From Niallia taxi (GTDB taxonomy: Bacteria; Bacillota; Bacilli; Bacillales; Cytobacillaceae): a stretch of DNA of 64,000 nucleotides. How positions within the stretch are numbered: position 1 is the first letter of the stretch; every line of letters begins with the position of its first letter. The stretch covers positions 1,660,001 through 1,724,000 of the forward strand of contig NZ_CP102589.1 in the NCBI RefSeq assembly GCF_032818155.1, read 5' to 3'. Below the pieces are notes generated by a model, which made no database searches, was not told the DNA's origin, and was given only the letters and a program-made list of their open reading frames with translations. A program made the translations under genes and the position numbers. This document shows positions 33,689 to 42,792 of this stretch, piece after piece.

Positions 33689-34408
33689 ATGAATACAGAC
33701 AGATTATCTAATCGTCTTGAAACAGTGGCAAAATACATACCGGCAGGAGCAAAATTCGCAGATATCGGTTCAGACCATGCTTATTTGCCATGCTATATGC
33801 TGAAAAAACAGAAAGCTTCTTTTGCAATTGCAGGAGAAGTAGTTGATGGACCGTTTCTATCTGCTCAGAAGCAGGTCGTAAATGAAGGCCTTTCAGATGT
33901 TATTTCAGTTAGGAAAGGAAACGGATTGGAAGTCATAAACGATGGAGAAGTAGACTGCATCACAATCGCCGGAATGGGAGGCTCTTTAATAGCGGCAATT
34001 TTGGATGATGGAAAGGACAAGCTGCGTTCAGTTAAACGACTTGTTCTTCAGCCGAACGTTAGCGCCTATTCAATCAGGATTTGGCTTGTGGAGAATGACT
34101 GGTCCTTAGTGACAGAAGAGATTATCGAAGAGGACGATAAGATATATGAAGTGCTTGTCGCTGAAAAAGGAGAAGGGAAAAAACCTTATTCTTCTCATAT
34201 TGATGCAGAGCTTCTGCTTGGTCCATATTTAAGCAAAGAAAAAAATCAAGCCTTCCAAAAGAAGTGGAGCATTGAAAAAGCAAACTGGGAAAGAATCATT
34301 GGCCGCTTAGAAACTGCTAATGAAACAGAGGAGACTGCTGCTAAACGACAGGAGCTATCATGGAAAATTGCACTCGTACAGGAGGTACTCGGAAATGAAA
34401 GCAATTAA
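33689..34408 (+). CDS. trmK: tRNA (adenine22-N1)-methyltransferase TrmK
   Basis: SAM-dependent enzyme making m1A22 in tRNA; about 239 residues. Rossmann-fold methyltransferase with FADIGSDHAYLP (SAM motif I), TIAGMGGSLIAAIL (motif IV) and VLQPNVSAYSIRIWL, all family hallmarks. The chosen start is ATG 33689 (MNTDRLSNRL); the upstream in-frame GTGs overlap the GGTG site. Overlaps yqfO by 14 bases, so translation is coupled. Confidence 0.93.
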   Translation: MNTDRLSNRLETVAKYIPAGAKFADIGSDHAYLPCYMLKKQKASFAIAGEVVDGPFLSAQKQVVNEGLSDVISVRKGNGLEVINDGEVDCITIAGMGGSLIAAILDDGKDKLRSVKRLVLQPNVSAYSIRIWLVENDWSLVTEEIIEEDDKIYEVLVAEKGEGKKPYSSHIDAELLLGPYLSKEKNQAFQKKWSIEKANWERIIGRLETANETEETAAKRQELSWKIALVQEVLGNESN

Positions 34409-35510
34409 TGGGTTTGAAATTATATCGCTGTTTGAGCAATTTTCACCAAAGGCTTATGCAATGGAAGGGGATAAAATAGGCCTTCAAGTGGGCGATTTGA
34501 GCAAACCTGTTCACAATGTAATGATTGCTTTAGATGTTACTGAAAAAGTAGTTGATGAAGCGATATCTTTAAAAACGGATTTGATTATTGCTCACCATCC
34601 ACCGATTTTTCGCCCCCTAACAAAGATAACGGCTGATAATCCTGCAGGAAGACTTATGCAAAAGCTAATCAAGCATGATATTGCTGTATATGCTGCACAT
34701 ACAAATTTAGATGTGGCCAAGGGTGGTGTAAATGACCTGTTGAGTGATGCATTGGGCTTAAGAGATTGCGAGGTTTTGGTGCCTACATATGAAGATAAGT
34801 TAAAAAAACTAGTAGCATATGTTCCTGTGGACCACGCAGAAGCCGTTAAGGAAGCAATCGGCAATGCAGGAGCTGGAGCGATCGGGAAATACAGCCATTG
34901 CAGCTTTACAGCATTAGGTAAAGGGGAATTTAAACCAGGAGAGGATTCAAATCCATTCATTGGCGAGCCAGGCAAGCTTGAGGTAGTCGATGAAATGAGG
35001 GTTGAGACTATTTATCCTCAAAGCTTGGAAAAAACCGTACTAAAGGAACTTAAGAAGGCACATCCATATGAAGAGCCTGCATTTGATATTTATGATGTCG
35101 CACAAAAGGGCGAGCAGCTTGGTCTTGGCAGAATCGGCAAAATAGATGAGATGACTTTGGCTGAGTTTGCTGAACATGTCAAAAAGAGGCTTGATGTCCC
35201 TGCTGTTAGAGTAGTGGGAGACGTGAAGACGAAGATTAAGAAGGTCGCTGTTTTAGGCGGAGATGGCAATAAATACTTTTCTCATGCAATTAGAAAAGGG
35301 GCGGATGTATATGTAACAGGTGATATGTATTACCATGTTGCTATAGATGCCAATGAACTAGGCTTGAATATTGTTGACCCTGGACATAATGTCGAGAAGG
35401 TTATGAAAAAGGGAGTCGCATACAAGCTCGTAGCGATGTGTGAAGAAAGAGGTTATAAGGTTAATATTTTCCCATCTAGCCTTCATACAGACCCATTTCA
35501 GTTTGTATAA
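34395..35510 (+). CDS. yqfO: Nif3-like dinuclear metal center protein YqfO
   Basis: 371-residue Nif3/YbgI family protein annotated in some databases as GTP cyclohydrolase I type 2. Metal ligands sit in IIAHHPPIF (His pair) and YAAHTNLD and the C-terminal DPGHNVEKVMKKGVAYKL. A PII-like/CutA insert (about 130-240) separates the halves, the long form of the family. Start ATG 34395 follows GGAGG by nine bases. Physiological role unsettled. Converges on ispH with a shared terminator. Confidence 0.93.
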   Translation: MKAINGFEIISLFEQFSPKAYAMEGDKIGLQVGDLSKPVHNVMIALDVTEKVVDEAISLKTDLIIAHHPPIFRPLTKITADNPAGRLMQKLIKHDIAVYAAHTNLDVAKGGVNDLLSDALGLRDCEVLVPTYEDKLKKLVAYVPVDHAEAVKEAIGNAGAGAIGKYSHCSFTALGKGEFKPGEDSNPFIGEPGKLEVVDEMRVETIYPQSLEKTVLKELKKAHPYEEPAFDIYDVAQKGEQLGLGRIGKIDEMTLAEFAEHVKKRLDVPAVRVVGDVKTKIKKVAVLGGDGNKYFSHAIRKGADVYVTGDMYYHVAIDANELGLNIVDPGHNVEKVMKKGVAYKLVAMCEERGYKVNIFPSSLHTDPFQFV

Positions 35511-35514
35511 AATA

Positions 35515-35551
35515 AAAAGCGATGAAGAACAACGGTTCTTCATCGCTTTTT
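35515..35551. terminator. Bidirectional terminator between yqfO and ispH
   Basis: AAAAAGCGATGAAGAAC...GTTCTTCATCGCTTTTT, perfect palindrome with A-run and T-run flanks, serving both convergent genes. Confidence 0.95.
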
Positions 35552-35552
35552 G

Positions 35553-36494
35553 TTATTTTTTCTTCACTTTTGGAAGAATTTTGTTTAGTGGAACCTTCTT
35601 TTCTCTAGTCCATGTTTCTTCATCTTCTGGTTCATATTGCTCTAAAAAGGCAATCACTTCTTTTGTGATTGGCGTTGGTGTTGAAGCACCTGCAGTAACA
35701 GCAACAGACTGGGCATTTTCAAGCCATTCCAATTTCAGCTCGGAAACATCTGCAATACGATAGGCTGGAGTGCTGGCAATTTCTTCAGACACTTGTGCAA
35801 GGCGGTTGGAGTTATTGCTCATTGGATCTCCAACAACAATAAGAACATCTGCCTCGCCTGCCTGCTGTGCAACTGCTTCTTGCCTTACTTGAGTTGCAAG
35901 GCAGATTTCCTTATGGAACTCTGCATGAGGGAACTTCGAATTAATGCTGTCCATTAGGTCTGCGACGTCCCATTGGCTCATTGTCGTCTGGTTTGTTACA
36001 AGGATTTTTTCGTTTGTTATCGTAAGGTTTTCGATATCCTGTACTGTTTCAACAAGGCTCACCGCGTGTGGAGCAACACCGACAGCACCTTCTGGTTCTG
36101 GATGTCCTTTTTTTCCAATGTAGATGATATAGTAGCCTTCTTTTTCTTTTTCGCGAATTAAATCATGTGTTTTAGTCACATCAGGGCAAGTTGCATCAAG
36201 TGTGACAAGGCCTTTTTGTTTGGCGATTTCTCTAATTTCTGGTGATACACCATGTGCAGTGAAAATGACGGTCCCCGTTTCAACCTTTTCAATGATGTCC
36301 TTGCGGTTTTTCCCGTCTAATGTAATAATACCATCCTCTTCAAAGGCATCTGTTACATGTTTATTGTGAACAATCATTCCAAGGATGTAAATTGGACGTG
36401 GTAATGTTTTATCTAAAGCCGCATTACGTGCGATAACCATGGCATCAACTACTCCATAGCAATAGCCGCGCGGTGCAATTTTTATTACTTTCAT
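35553..36494 (-). CDS. ispH: 4-hydroxy-3-methylbut-2-enyl diphosphate reductase IspH
   Basis: Last step of the MEP isoprenoid pathway, giving IPP and DMAPP; 313 residues with a [4Fe-4S] cluster bound by three conserved Cys ([26 protein letters not shown]). The start is ATG 36494 ([15 protein letters not shown]) with GGGAGG upstream; the frame extends to 36572 without support. A near-consensus promoter lies at 36578-36606. ispG, which makes its substrate, is 13 kb away. Confidence 0.96.
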   Translation of the reverse strand: MKVIKIAPRGYCYGVVDAMVIARNAALDKTLPRPIYILGMIVHNKHVTDAFEEDGIITLDGKNRKDIIEKVETGTVIFTAHGVSPEIREIAKQKGLVTLDATCPDVTKTHDLIREKEKEGYYIIYIGKKGHPEPEGAVGVAPHAVSLVETVQDIENLTITNEKILVTNQTTMSQWDVADLMDSINSKFPHAEFHKEICLATQVRQEAVAQQAGEADVLIVVGDPMSNNSNRLAQVSEEIASTPAYRIADVSELKLEWLENAQSVAVTAGASTPTPITKEVIAFLEQYEPEDEETWTREKKVPLNKILPKVKKK

Positions 36495-36577
36495 TGTAAT
36501 CCTCCCACTAGAAACCTCTTTATCCGAAAATATTACGAATAAGTTATAAGGACTCAAAAGATATCTTATCATATTCT

Positions 36578-36606
36578 ATTATATAAAACTTATTAAAATA
36601 AGACAA
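36578..36606 (-). promoter_or_regulatory. Sigma-A promoter of ispH
   Basis: On the minus strand TTGTCT (36606-36601), 17 bases, TATAAT (36583-36578). It lies directly after the yqfQ terminator, making ispH an independent unit. Confidence 0.8.
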
Positions 36607-36629
36607 AAATATTGAGATTGGAAGAAAGT

Positions 36630-36661
36630 ACAAAAAATAAAAAGACCCAAGGCATGGGTCT
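36630..36661 (-). terminator. Terminator after yqfQ
   Basis: On the minus strand AGACCC-atgcctt-GGGTCT followed by TTTTTATTTTTTG. Confidence 0.85.
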
Positions 36662-36669
36662 GTAAAGGA

Positions 36670-37266
36670 TTAAATATACATTCTCGGAACAGATACTCCG
36701 CCTTCTTGCGGACCGCTTTCAGGTGTTGCCTCAGGGATTTCAGTTGGTACGGCACCGCCATTGCTTGTTACAGCTGTTTCTCCAGCTGTTTTTGTGTTTT
36801 CGGTCCTTTTGATAGTCTTTTCTTCATCCTCCGTTGTATCACTGCTAGAGGAACTCAAGCCTTTGTAGAGCTTCCACATTGCCGGGATATTTCTCACCAT
36901 TGGTCCATACTGGCTTATCATCGGGCCAACCTGGCTTGCTGTAGAAAGAAACTTTTGTGAATTTGCAAGAAAACCGTTGATGGAAGCAGGATTTGTCAAT
37001 GTTTTTAAGATTCCGCCTCCGCTTGCAGCTGCGGCATTTCTTGTCCCTGCGCCGAATGTGGCACCTAAACCTCTTTGCGCACTATTTGTGTCTCCGCCTT
37101 TTCCCCCTCCAAGCAATTTGGAAAGTATGCCTCCGCCCCCATTTCTGGCAGGTGCTCCACCGCCTCTTCCCATCATCTGTCTTTGATAGGGATATGGAGC
37201 AGGGCCTTGCGGCATCATTCTTCCCCCCATGCCTCTTGGCTGCGGCATACGCGATCTTGGTGGCAT
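36670..37266 (-). CDS. yqfQ: VrrA/YqfQ family protein, Gly/Met/Pro-rich
   Basis: 198 residues with strongly biased composition. The N-terminal 60 residues are rich in Gly, Arg, Met and Pro (PRSRMPQPRGMGGRMMPQG), followed by Gly/Ala-rich segments, a moderately hydrophobic middle (FLANSQKFLSTASQVGPMIS, SQYGPMVRNIPAMWKLYKGL) and an acidic, Thr/Glu-rich tail. This matches the YqfQ/VrrA family, known for a variable repeat in B. anthracis. Possibly spore-associated (inference). GGAGG precedes the ATG. A CATACACTA motif (37310-37318, minus) could be a mother-cell sigma -10. Confidence 0.85.
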   Translation of the reverse strand: MPPRSRMPQPRGMGGRMMPQGPAPYPYQRQMMGRGGGAPARNGGGGILSKLLGGGKGGDTNSAQRGLGATFGAGTRNAAAASGGGILKTLTNPASINGFLANSQKFLSTASQVGPMISQYGPMVRNIPAMWKLYKGLSSSSSDTTEDEEKTIKRTENTKTAGETAVTSNGGAVPTEIPEATPESGPQEGGVSVPRMYI

Positions 37267-37589
37267 GCTGCTGCCTCCTTTCTATATTTACCTGACAATC
37301 ACTCGCTACTAGTGTATGCAATATAGTTGTCACTTGTTTAGGATTTAGCGGAGGAGAGAAAAAAAGAAATTTGATTTATTTGTCCGATATAAAAAATAGC
37401 AAATAAGGAAAAATAAAAAGAATGATGATAAGCAGGGGAATGAAAGGGAGTTTTCTAGTTATTTCGGCAGCTTTCGGGATTATTCCTTAGATTTAGTGGT
37501 GTTTTTATGAGATTTTTATTATAATAATATGATGGACTAGTGAAGCCACGGCAATTTTTATCTTGCCTGAACATAAAGGAGTTTTAAAA

Positions 37590-38900
37590 ATGAGTAAAAC
37601 AAAATTTAATAAATACGAATTACAGCCGTTCATCCTGAACGCAGTCGATGAGCTTGGCTTTTATGAACCAACTGAAATACAGCAAAAGGTAATTCCATTA
37701 ATTTTAAAAGGCGAAAGTGCGATTGGACAATCTCAAACAGGAACAGGTAAAACCCATTCCTACGTACTGCCAATTGTCCAAAAAATTGTTTCACAGGAAA
37801 GTACTGTGCAAGCTGTTATCACTGCACCAACAAGGGAGCTTGCAACACAGATTCATCAGGAAATTCTTAAAATCACAAAACACGCGCCAGAGGCTATTAC
37901 TTCCCGTTTGTTCATCGGAGGAACGGATAAACAGCGCGCGATTGAAAAGCTGAAAAGCCAGCCCCATATTGTTGTAGGAACACCGGGTAGAATCAATGAT
38001 CTTGTGAAAGAGCAAGCCTTGTTTGTTCATACAGCATCAATGCTAATCGTCGATGAAGCAGACTTAATGCTTGATATGGGCTTCATAGAAGACGTGGACC
38101 AAATTGCTGCAAGAATGCCGAAGAATTTGAGCATCTTTGTTTTCTCCGCAACAATTCCGGAAAAGCTAAAGCCATTCTTGAAAAAATATTTGGAAAATCC
38201 TAAATATGTTCATGTCGAGCCAAAACAGCTAACTGCAGCAAAAATTGAACATGTACTTCTTCCTTCAAGGCATAGAGACAAGGTTGCGACAGTATATGAG
38301 GCGTTAACTACTTTTAACCCATTTTTGGCAATCGTGTTCACGAATACGAAGCAAATGTGTGACGAGGTAGCATCAGGCCTTTCTCGAAAAGGGCTTAAGG
38401 TTGCTAGACTTCATGGAGGCTTAACACCTCGCGAACGTAAAAAAGTCATGAAGCAAATCTTAGATCTAGAATATCAATATATTATTGCAACTGATTTAGC
38501 TGCAAGAGGAATTGACATTAAAGGAATCAGCCATGTCATCAACTATGAGCTGCCATCTGATTTAGATTTTTATGTTCACCGTGTTGGAAGAACGGCAAGA
38601 GCTGGTTCTTCAGGTATCGCATTGACGATTTACGAACAAGCGGATGAGGATAAGCTGAATCAGCTTGAAAAGCTTGGCATTGAATTTAAAAACATCGATT
38701 TGAAAAACGGTGAGTGGGTCGAAATTGAAGATAGAAACCGCCGTAAAAAACGTCAACGCTCAGCAGATGAAATTGATGCGAAAGCAAAATCACTTGTGAA
38801 AAAGCCAAATAAAGTAAAACCAGGCTACAAGAAAAAAATGCAGCGTCAAGTGGAAAGCATCAAGAAGCGTGAAAGACGTCTGAAAAGCCGAAACAAATAA
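37590..38900 (+). CDS. cshB: DEAD-box RNA helicase CshB
   Basis: 436-residue ATP-dependent RNA helicase implicated in cold adaptation and RNA remodelling. Q motif (ELGFYEPTEIQQKVIP), Walker A SQTGTGKTHSY, PTRELA, Walker B VDEAD, motif III SATIPEK, and C-terminal motif VI HRVGRTARAG. Ends with a highly basic tail (Lys/Arg-rich). The start is ATG 37590 after AAAGGAG; TTG 37563 is too far upstream. The 323-base region between yqfQ and this gene holds a TATAAT at 37520-37525 without a good -35. nfo follows. Confidence 0.95.
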   Translation: MSKTKFNKYELQPFILNAVDELGFYEPTEIQQKVIPLILKGESAIGQSQTGTGKTHSYVLPIVQKIVSQESTVQAVITAPTRELATQIHQEILKITKHAPEAITSRLFIGGTDKQRAIEKLKSQPHIVVGTPGRINDLVKEQALFVHTASMLIVDEADLMLDMGFIEDVDQIAARMPKNLSIFVFSATIPEKLKPFLKKYLENPKYVHVEPKQLTAAKIEHVLLPSRHRDKVATVYEALTTFNPFLAIVFTNTKQMCDEVASGLSRKGLKVARLHGGLTPRERKKVMKQILDLEYQYIIATDLAARGIDIKGISHVINYELPSDLDFYVHRVGRTARAGSSGIALTIYEQADEDKLNQLEKLGIEFKNIDLKNGEWVEIEDRNRRKKRQRSADEIDAKAKSLVKKPNKVKPGYKKKMQRQVESIKKRERRLKSRNK

Positions 38901-38933
38901 TTAATTAACTAAATGGGAAGGGAGAGAGAATTT

Positions 38934-39827
38934 ATGGTGAAAATAGGTTCACATGTTTCCATGAGCGGCAAAAAAATGCTTCTTGCAGCGAGTGAAGAGG
39001 CATTGTCTTACGGAGCTAACACCTTCATGATCTATACAGGTGCTCCCCAAAATACCAGACGCAAGAAAATAGAGGACTTGAATATTGAAGCAGGGCTTCG
39101 TCATATGCAGGAGAACGGCATTGCAGATATCGTCGTACATGCCCCGTATATTATCAATGTTGCCAATACAACAAACCCTGCAACATTCGAGCTTGGTGTT
39201 AATTTCTTAAGATCGGAAATTGAACGAACAGAAGCACTTGGTGCCAAACAAATCGTCCTACACCCAGGTGCCCATGTTGGCGCTGGTGAGGAAATCGGTA
39301 TTAAGAGGATTATTGAAGGTCTAAATGAAGTACTGACAGGCAAAGAGAATTTGCAAATTGCACTTGAAACAATGGCTGGAAAAGGATCAGAATGCGGTAA
39401 GACTTTTGAGGAACTAGCTATGATTATGGATGGTGTCACACATAGTGACAAGCTGTCTGTCTGCTTTGACACATGCCATACACATGATGCTGGTTATAAT
39501 ATTGTCGAGGACTTTGATGGAGTTCTTGATGAGTTCGACCGCATTATCGGCTTGGACAAGCTGAAAGTGCTTCATATCAATGACAGTAAAAATGCTGTAG
39601 GGATGAAAAAGGACCGTCATGAAAACATTGGCTTTGGTCATATCGGTTTTGATGCATTGAGCAAAATCGTCCATCATCCCCAGCTAGTAGATATTCCGAA
39701 AATCCTTGAGACACCTTTTGTCGGGGAAGATAAGAATAACAAAAAAGCTCCATACATGCATGAAATTGAAATGCTAAAAAGCAAAGCATTCAATGAAAAC
39801 TTATTAGACGAAATTCTAAAAGGATAA
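38934..39827 (+). CDS. nfo: Endonuclease IV (AP endonuclease)
   Basis: 297-residue zinc-dependent AP endonuclease of base excision repair; cleaves 5' of abasic sites. TIM barrel with metal ligands in [41 protein letters not shown] and [10 protein letters not shown]. Start ATG 38934 after AGGGAGAG; upstream in-frame ATG 38913 lacks a site. Equivalent to B. subtilis yqfS and co-directional with cshB, 33 bases after it. Confidence 0.96.
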   Translation: MVKIGSHVSMSGKKMLLAASEEALSYGANTFMIYTGAPQNTRRKKIEDLNIEAGLRHMQENGIADIVVHAPYIINVANTTNPATFELGVNFLRSEIERTEALGAKQIVLHPGAHVGAGEEIGIKRIIEGLNEVLTGKENLQIALETMAGKGSECGKTFEELAMIMDGVTHSDKLSVCFDTCHTHDAGYNIVEDFDGVLDEFDRIIGLDKLKVLHINDSKNAVGMKKDRHENIGFGHIGFDALSKIVHHPQLVDIPKILETPFVGEDKNNKKAPYMHEIEMLKSKAFNENLLDEILKG

Positions 39828-39828
39828 A

Positions 39829-39869
39829 AAAAGGACCATTTCCCACAAGGTGAAATGGTCCTTCTTATT
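39829..39869. terminator. Terminator after nfo
   Basis: AAGGACCATTTC...GAAATGGTCCTT followed by CTTATTA; A-run on the other side also allows function for the convergent gene at 39887. Confidence 0.85.
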
Positions 39870-39886
39870 ATAACTAGCAGTGTGAA

Positions 39887-40213
39887 TCAAAGGGTAAAAG
39901 CTGCTGCAAGTCCAATGAGAAAAAATAAAAAGGAGCCGACGTTGAAACAATTGATGGAAAGGCTGCCTAATGTCCTTTTTAATTTATAGCTGTTTTTAAA
40001 CCCTAGAGTGCTCGTTGCTGTTGTCATTTCACTATAGTTAGTGAAAAGTCCTCCAGTGCTTGAAAAGAAGATAAACAGTAAAGAAAAGACTATGCCAACA
40101 TAAAAGATTGAATCGAGTAATAGGAGATTATATTTTTGTACAAGAAGCAAAGAAATACCAAATTCAACAAGGATAACTGCAAATGTAAGAATTAGAAATT
40201 TACCATATTTCAT
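39887..40213 (-). CDS. Hypothetical small membrane protein (3-4 helices)
   Basis: 108 residues, mostly hydrophobic: helix 1 at about 5-25, helix 2 at 32-50, a polar loop (TNYSEMTTATSTLGFKNSYK) and helix 3 at about 83-106. The arrangement resembles short Bacillus membrane proteins of the DUF3899 type, but I am not sure of the assignment. AGGGGGT precedes the ATG at spacing six. Convergent with nfo, separated by a shared terminator. Function unknown. Confidence 0.7.
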   Translation of the reverse strand: MKYGKFLILTFAVILVEFGISLLLVQKYNLLLLDSIFYVGIVFSLLFIFFSSTGGLFTNYSEMTTATSTLGFKNSYKLKRTLGSLSINCFNVGSFLFFLIGLAAAFTL

Positions 40214-40320
40214 TAAATACCCCCTAAGTATGTCCTTTTTATTTTATTGTAACACAAAATACTGATATTTCTGACATTTATAAAGAAAGCAAAGACTACA
40301 AATGTGGTCTTTGCTTTTTG

Positions 40321-41172
40321 TTAATTTTGTCGATACACATATGGATCATTAGGCTCTGAAACCTTTTCCCATTTTGTTACTTTCAAAACAGGTATTGTCT
40401 TTTTGAATGGTTGATAATACATCGAATCGATTGTACCGGTTATTTGCAGCCAATCGTCATTGCTGGTTTTTAAGTCGTCTGGTAAATCAAGCATGATACC
40501 ATATACCCCTGAATCGGCAATACAATGAATGATTCCAAAACGCAGCAGAAATGCTTGGTTAGGTGCCAGTTCATTATCCTTATATGCGAAGCCTGTCAAT
40601 GTCATTTCTTCCCCCATGAACTCACCTGGATAATTATAGACTGTTTCAAGGTCATTCAAAAAGGTATCTCCCTCTAAAGTAATGGAGTCTTCTTTATTTA
40701 ATTTTTTTAGACCCTTATCCATAACCTCAGAATAGCCTTCCTTGCCGTAATAGCTGCTTGTGTCAGGTTGAAGAAACTGGTGCTGGCTGTATTCGTCCCC
40801 TTCGTCATAAATTGGGAAAAACAGCCCTTTTTTTTCTACAATATTTGAATCAAGTGTGGCAACAGGTAAAAACAGTCCTGTCAAAACAGGCGTAATCATA
40901 ATAAGAAAAGCAAACCCTCTTTTCCACCAACGATTTTCCTCATGTGCATGATCATGTCCGCAATCCACGCCGCATTTATGTCCGTGCTCATGTTCATGCT
41001 TATCTCCTTTTATATAAAAATAAAGGGAAATCAACGTAAACAAAATAAAGATATAAATCGCAGATTCGGATATATACGAGTACTTCATATTGATATATTT
41101 AGAAATATCACCAGAAGCATGCAGATGGAAAAAAAGGTATGTGAACCCGATTAATACAAAAATCCGAAACAT
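40321..41172 (-). CDS. TIGR03943 family membrane protein (YcgQ-like), His-rich loop
   Basis: 283 residues: two N-terminal membrane segments (about 1-17 and 33-53), a His/Cys-rich loop (HEHEHGHKCGVDCGHDHAHE, about 58-77), one more membrane segment (about 86-108) and a C-terminal extracellular domain with an OB-like region. This family is encoded next to a DUF318-type permease, here 12 bases upstream. The loop could bind zinc or another transition metal. Its location beside zur supports a metal-homeostasis role (inference). GGAGG ribosome binding site. Confidence 0.85.
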   Translation of the reverse strand: MFRIFVLIGFTYLFFHLHASGDISKYINMKYSYISESAIYIFILFTLISLYFYIKGDKHEHEHGHKCGVDCGHDHAHEENRWWKRGFAFLIMITPVLTGLFLPVATLDSNIVEKKGLFFPIYDEGDEYSQHQFLQPDTSSYYGKEGYSEVMDKGLKKLNKEDSITLEGDTFLNDLETVYNYPGEFMGEEMTLTGFAYKDNELAPNQAFLLRFGIIHCIADSGVYGIMLDLPDDLKTSNDDWLQITGTIDSMYYQPFKKTIPVLKVTKWEKVSEPNDPYVYRQN

Positions 41173-41184
41173 TTACATGCCTCC

Positions 41185-42051
41185 TTAAAAAACTAATGTC
41201 AAAACTAAAACAGTAACGGTAATAGCTGTACATAGGACAGCAACAAATTTTACTTTAAATGTACTTAACAGCATCATTGTGTTTTTAATATCAAGCATCG
41301 GTCCAAAGAGCAGGAAAGCGAGAATCGAGCTTGTTGAGAAGCTGCCCCGAAAGCTTGCTGCAATAAAAGCATCTGCTTGGGAGCAAAGGCTTAAAACATA
41401 TGCAAGCCCCATCATCACTACATGAGAGGAGACAGTACCATTCCCAATAGAAACAAGTGTTGATGTTTTAATGGTTGTTTGTACAAGTGCTGCTATAAGA
41501 GATCCTGCTACTAAATATTTTCCGACAGAAAAAAACTCATCAATGGAGTGTTTCAGCATGGCAGAAATTTTTTCTGAAAAGGAATGATAATGAGCAGCAT
41601 GGCTGTCTGTTGATTTTAATGGCGAATCCTTCACAATAAATTGTAGGAAGATGCCAATGATAATGGAAGCCAGTATAGCCAATAAACCACGGTGTAGCAC
41701 CATGCTCCAGCTGTTTCCAAATGCAATGTAGGTCGAAAAGAGGACGATTGGATTGATGATTGGTCCAGTGACCATAAAAGCAACCGCAGCAGGAACGGAC
41801 ACACCTTTAAGAATGAGCCTTCTTGTTATGGGGATAATTCCACATTCACAAGCAGGAATGATAGCGCCTAAAAGCGAGGCGACTATTATAGCCAAGATAG
41901 TATTTTTTGGCATAAGCTTCGCAATCATTTCTTCTGAAATAAAAACTTGAATAATACCGGAGAAGATAACACCAATAAGAATAAATGGCAGAGCTTCTAT
42001 AACAATGCTTATAAAAATGGTGTTTAATTGCAGTAATGATTCCATATTCAT
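41185..42051 (-). CDS. Permease (UPF0718/DUF318, YcgR-like)
   Basis: 288 residues with about eight membrane helices and the family motif PACECGIIPITRRLI. The substrate is unknown; similar proteins are linked to metal or metalloid efflux and are paired with TIGR03943 proteins. Start ATG 42051 follows GGAG at spacing seven; the frame reaches TTG 42108 without support. Forms a two-gene operon with the gene at 40321. A direct repeat ATTACAAG (42142-42149, 42155-42162) lies upstream where a promoter/operator would be. Confidence 0.85.
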   Translation of the reverse strand: MNMESLLQLNTIFISIVIEALPFILIGVIFSGIIQVFISEEMIAKLMPKNTILAIIVASLLGAIIPACECGIIPITRRLILKGVSVPAAVAFMVTGPIINPIVLFSTYIAFGNSWSMVLHRGLLAILASIIIGIFLQFIVKDSPLKSTDSHAAHYHSFSEKISAMLKHSIDEFFSVGKYLVAGSLIAALVQTTIKTSTLVSIGNGTVSSHVVMMGLAYVLSLCSQADAFIAASFRGSFSTSSILAFLLFGPMLDIKNTMMLLSTFKVKFVAVLCTAITVTVLVLTLVF

Positions 42052-42141
42052 ATTATTGCTCCTTTTAACTTCCAAAAAATAAGACAAGCAATTCTTGTCC
42101 AAGGACAAACTTTAGCATAGCTAGATGAAAAAAAGATGAGA

Positions 42142-42162
42142 ATTACAAGAAATTATTACAAG
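42142..42162. repeat. Short direct repeat upstream of the permease operon
   Basis: ATTACAAG occurs twice with a 13-base period. On the minus strand it reads CTTGTAAT...CTTGTAAT, 91-111 bases before the permease ATG. It has weak resemblance to a Zur half-site (TCGTAAT). Role unknown. Confidence 0.4.
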
Positions 42163-42237
42163 CAAAATGGTTATCTTTTTGAGAGGATAGTGGGTTTTTT
42201 ACCGATTCTTGTTAAATAGGTGAATTTAACTAACGCA

Positions 42238-42263
42238 GCATGACTAGGTCGTGCCTCTTTTTT
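42238..42263 (+). terminator. Orphan + strand terminator-like hairpin
   Basis: GCATGAC-TAG-GTCGTGC (one G-U pair) is followed by CTCTTTTTTG. No + strand gene is upstream; both neighbours are on the minus strand. A second hairpin, GTTAAAT-aggtga-ATTTAAC, lies at 42211-42230. Confidence 0.5.
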
Positions 42264-42284
42264 GAGTATAGACATTATCTTTTT

Positions 42285-42332
42285 TTGAAAAGACAAAAGC
42301 CTCTTTTCTCTGGGTAGAAAAAAGAGGCTTTT
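42285..42332 (-). terminator. Terminator after yqfT
   Basis: AAAAGCCTCTTTT / AAAAGAGGCTTTT arms; on the minus strand followed by GTCTTTTC. It ends the yqfT transcript. Confidence 0.8.
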
Positions 42333-42340
42333 GATTAAGA

Positions 42341-42598
42341 CTATTGTTTTGCGAACAGATTGAACAAGTTATTAACTTCCTTTGCAGTGGCTGGGCTTGT
42401 AATGGTAGCAAGCTCTCTAATTAGTTGAGCTCTTTCTGTTGGATTAAAGATATTGACTTTTTTACTGTTCAAGTGTTGTGCGAGTTTTTCTGATTCTGAG
42501 TCTGAAATAGGTATTTTAAACTGTTTGCTGTATTTCAGCAGTTCTGTAGGTGTAATCGTATGGATTTTGTGGTTTATTATATTTTCAAAAATTTTCAT
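42341..42598 (-). CDS. yqfT: DUF2624 family protein YqfT
   Basis: 85-residue basic, mostly helical protein. Matches the DUF2624/YqfT family by length and by KIFENIINHKIHTITPTELL and FNPTERAQLIRELATITSP. Function unknown. The start is ATG 42598 with GGGAG seven bases upstream; the ATG at 42613 overlaps the ribosome binding site. In B. subtilis yqfT is also close to zur. Confidence 0.85.
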   Translation of the reverse strand: MKIFENIINHKIHTITPTELLKYSKQFKIPISDSESEKLAQHLNSKKVNIFNPTERAQLIRELATITSPATAKEVNNLFNLFAKQ

Positions 42599-42693
42599 GT
42601 CATCACTCCCCATTCTAACATATGAGTGTTAGGCGAAAATGTGTCATGAAAATTTGAAAAAAATTAAATTGATTTATCTGGAGATGCGGTAAC

Positions 42694-42722
42694 TTTACAA
42701 TTATAGGGCATTCTTGTATACT
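42694..42722 (+). promoter_or_regulatory. Sigma-A promoter of zur
   Basis: TTTACA (42694-42699), 17 bases, TATACT (42717-42722). Transcription would start near 42729, before the Zur-box-like operator. Confidence 0.78.
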
Positions 42723-42743
42723 AGTTTAGATAAAGTATTAATT

Positions 42744-42764
42744 AAATCGTAACGATTACTATAT
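42744..42764 (+). promoter_or_regulatory. Zur-box-like operator in the zur leader
   Basis: AAATCGTAACGATTACTATAT agrees at 18 of 21 positions with the Bacillus Zur box (AAATCGTAAT-N-ATTACGATTT, from memory). It also contains the perfect palindrome AATCGT-A-ACGATT. It lies about 15 bases after the inferred transcription start, so binding would block zur transcription. Confidence 0.7.
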
Positions 42765-42792
42765 ATATTCCAGAAATTGGGAGGTGTCACAA

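Noticed and set aside
36706..37326. Several + strand ORFs opposite yqfQ
   Set aside because: Biased shadow frames of the Gly/Ala/Met-rich yqfQ gene.
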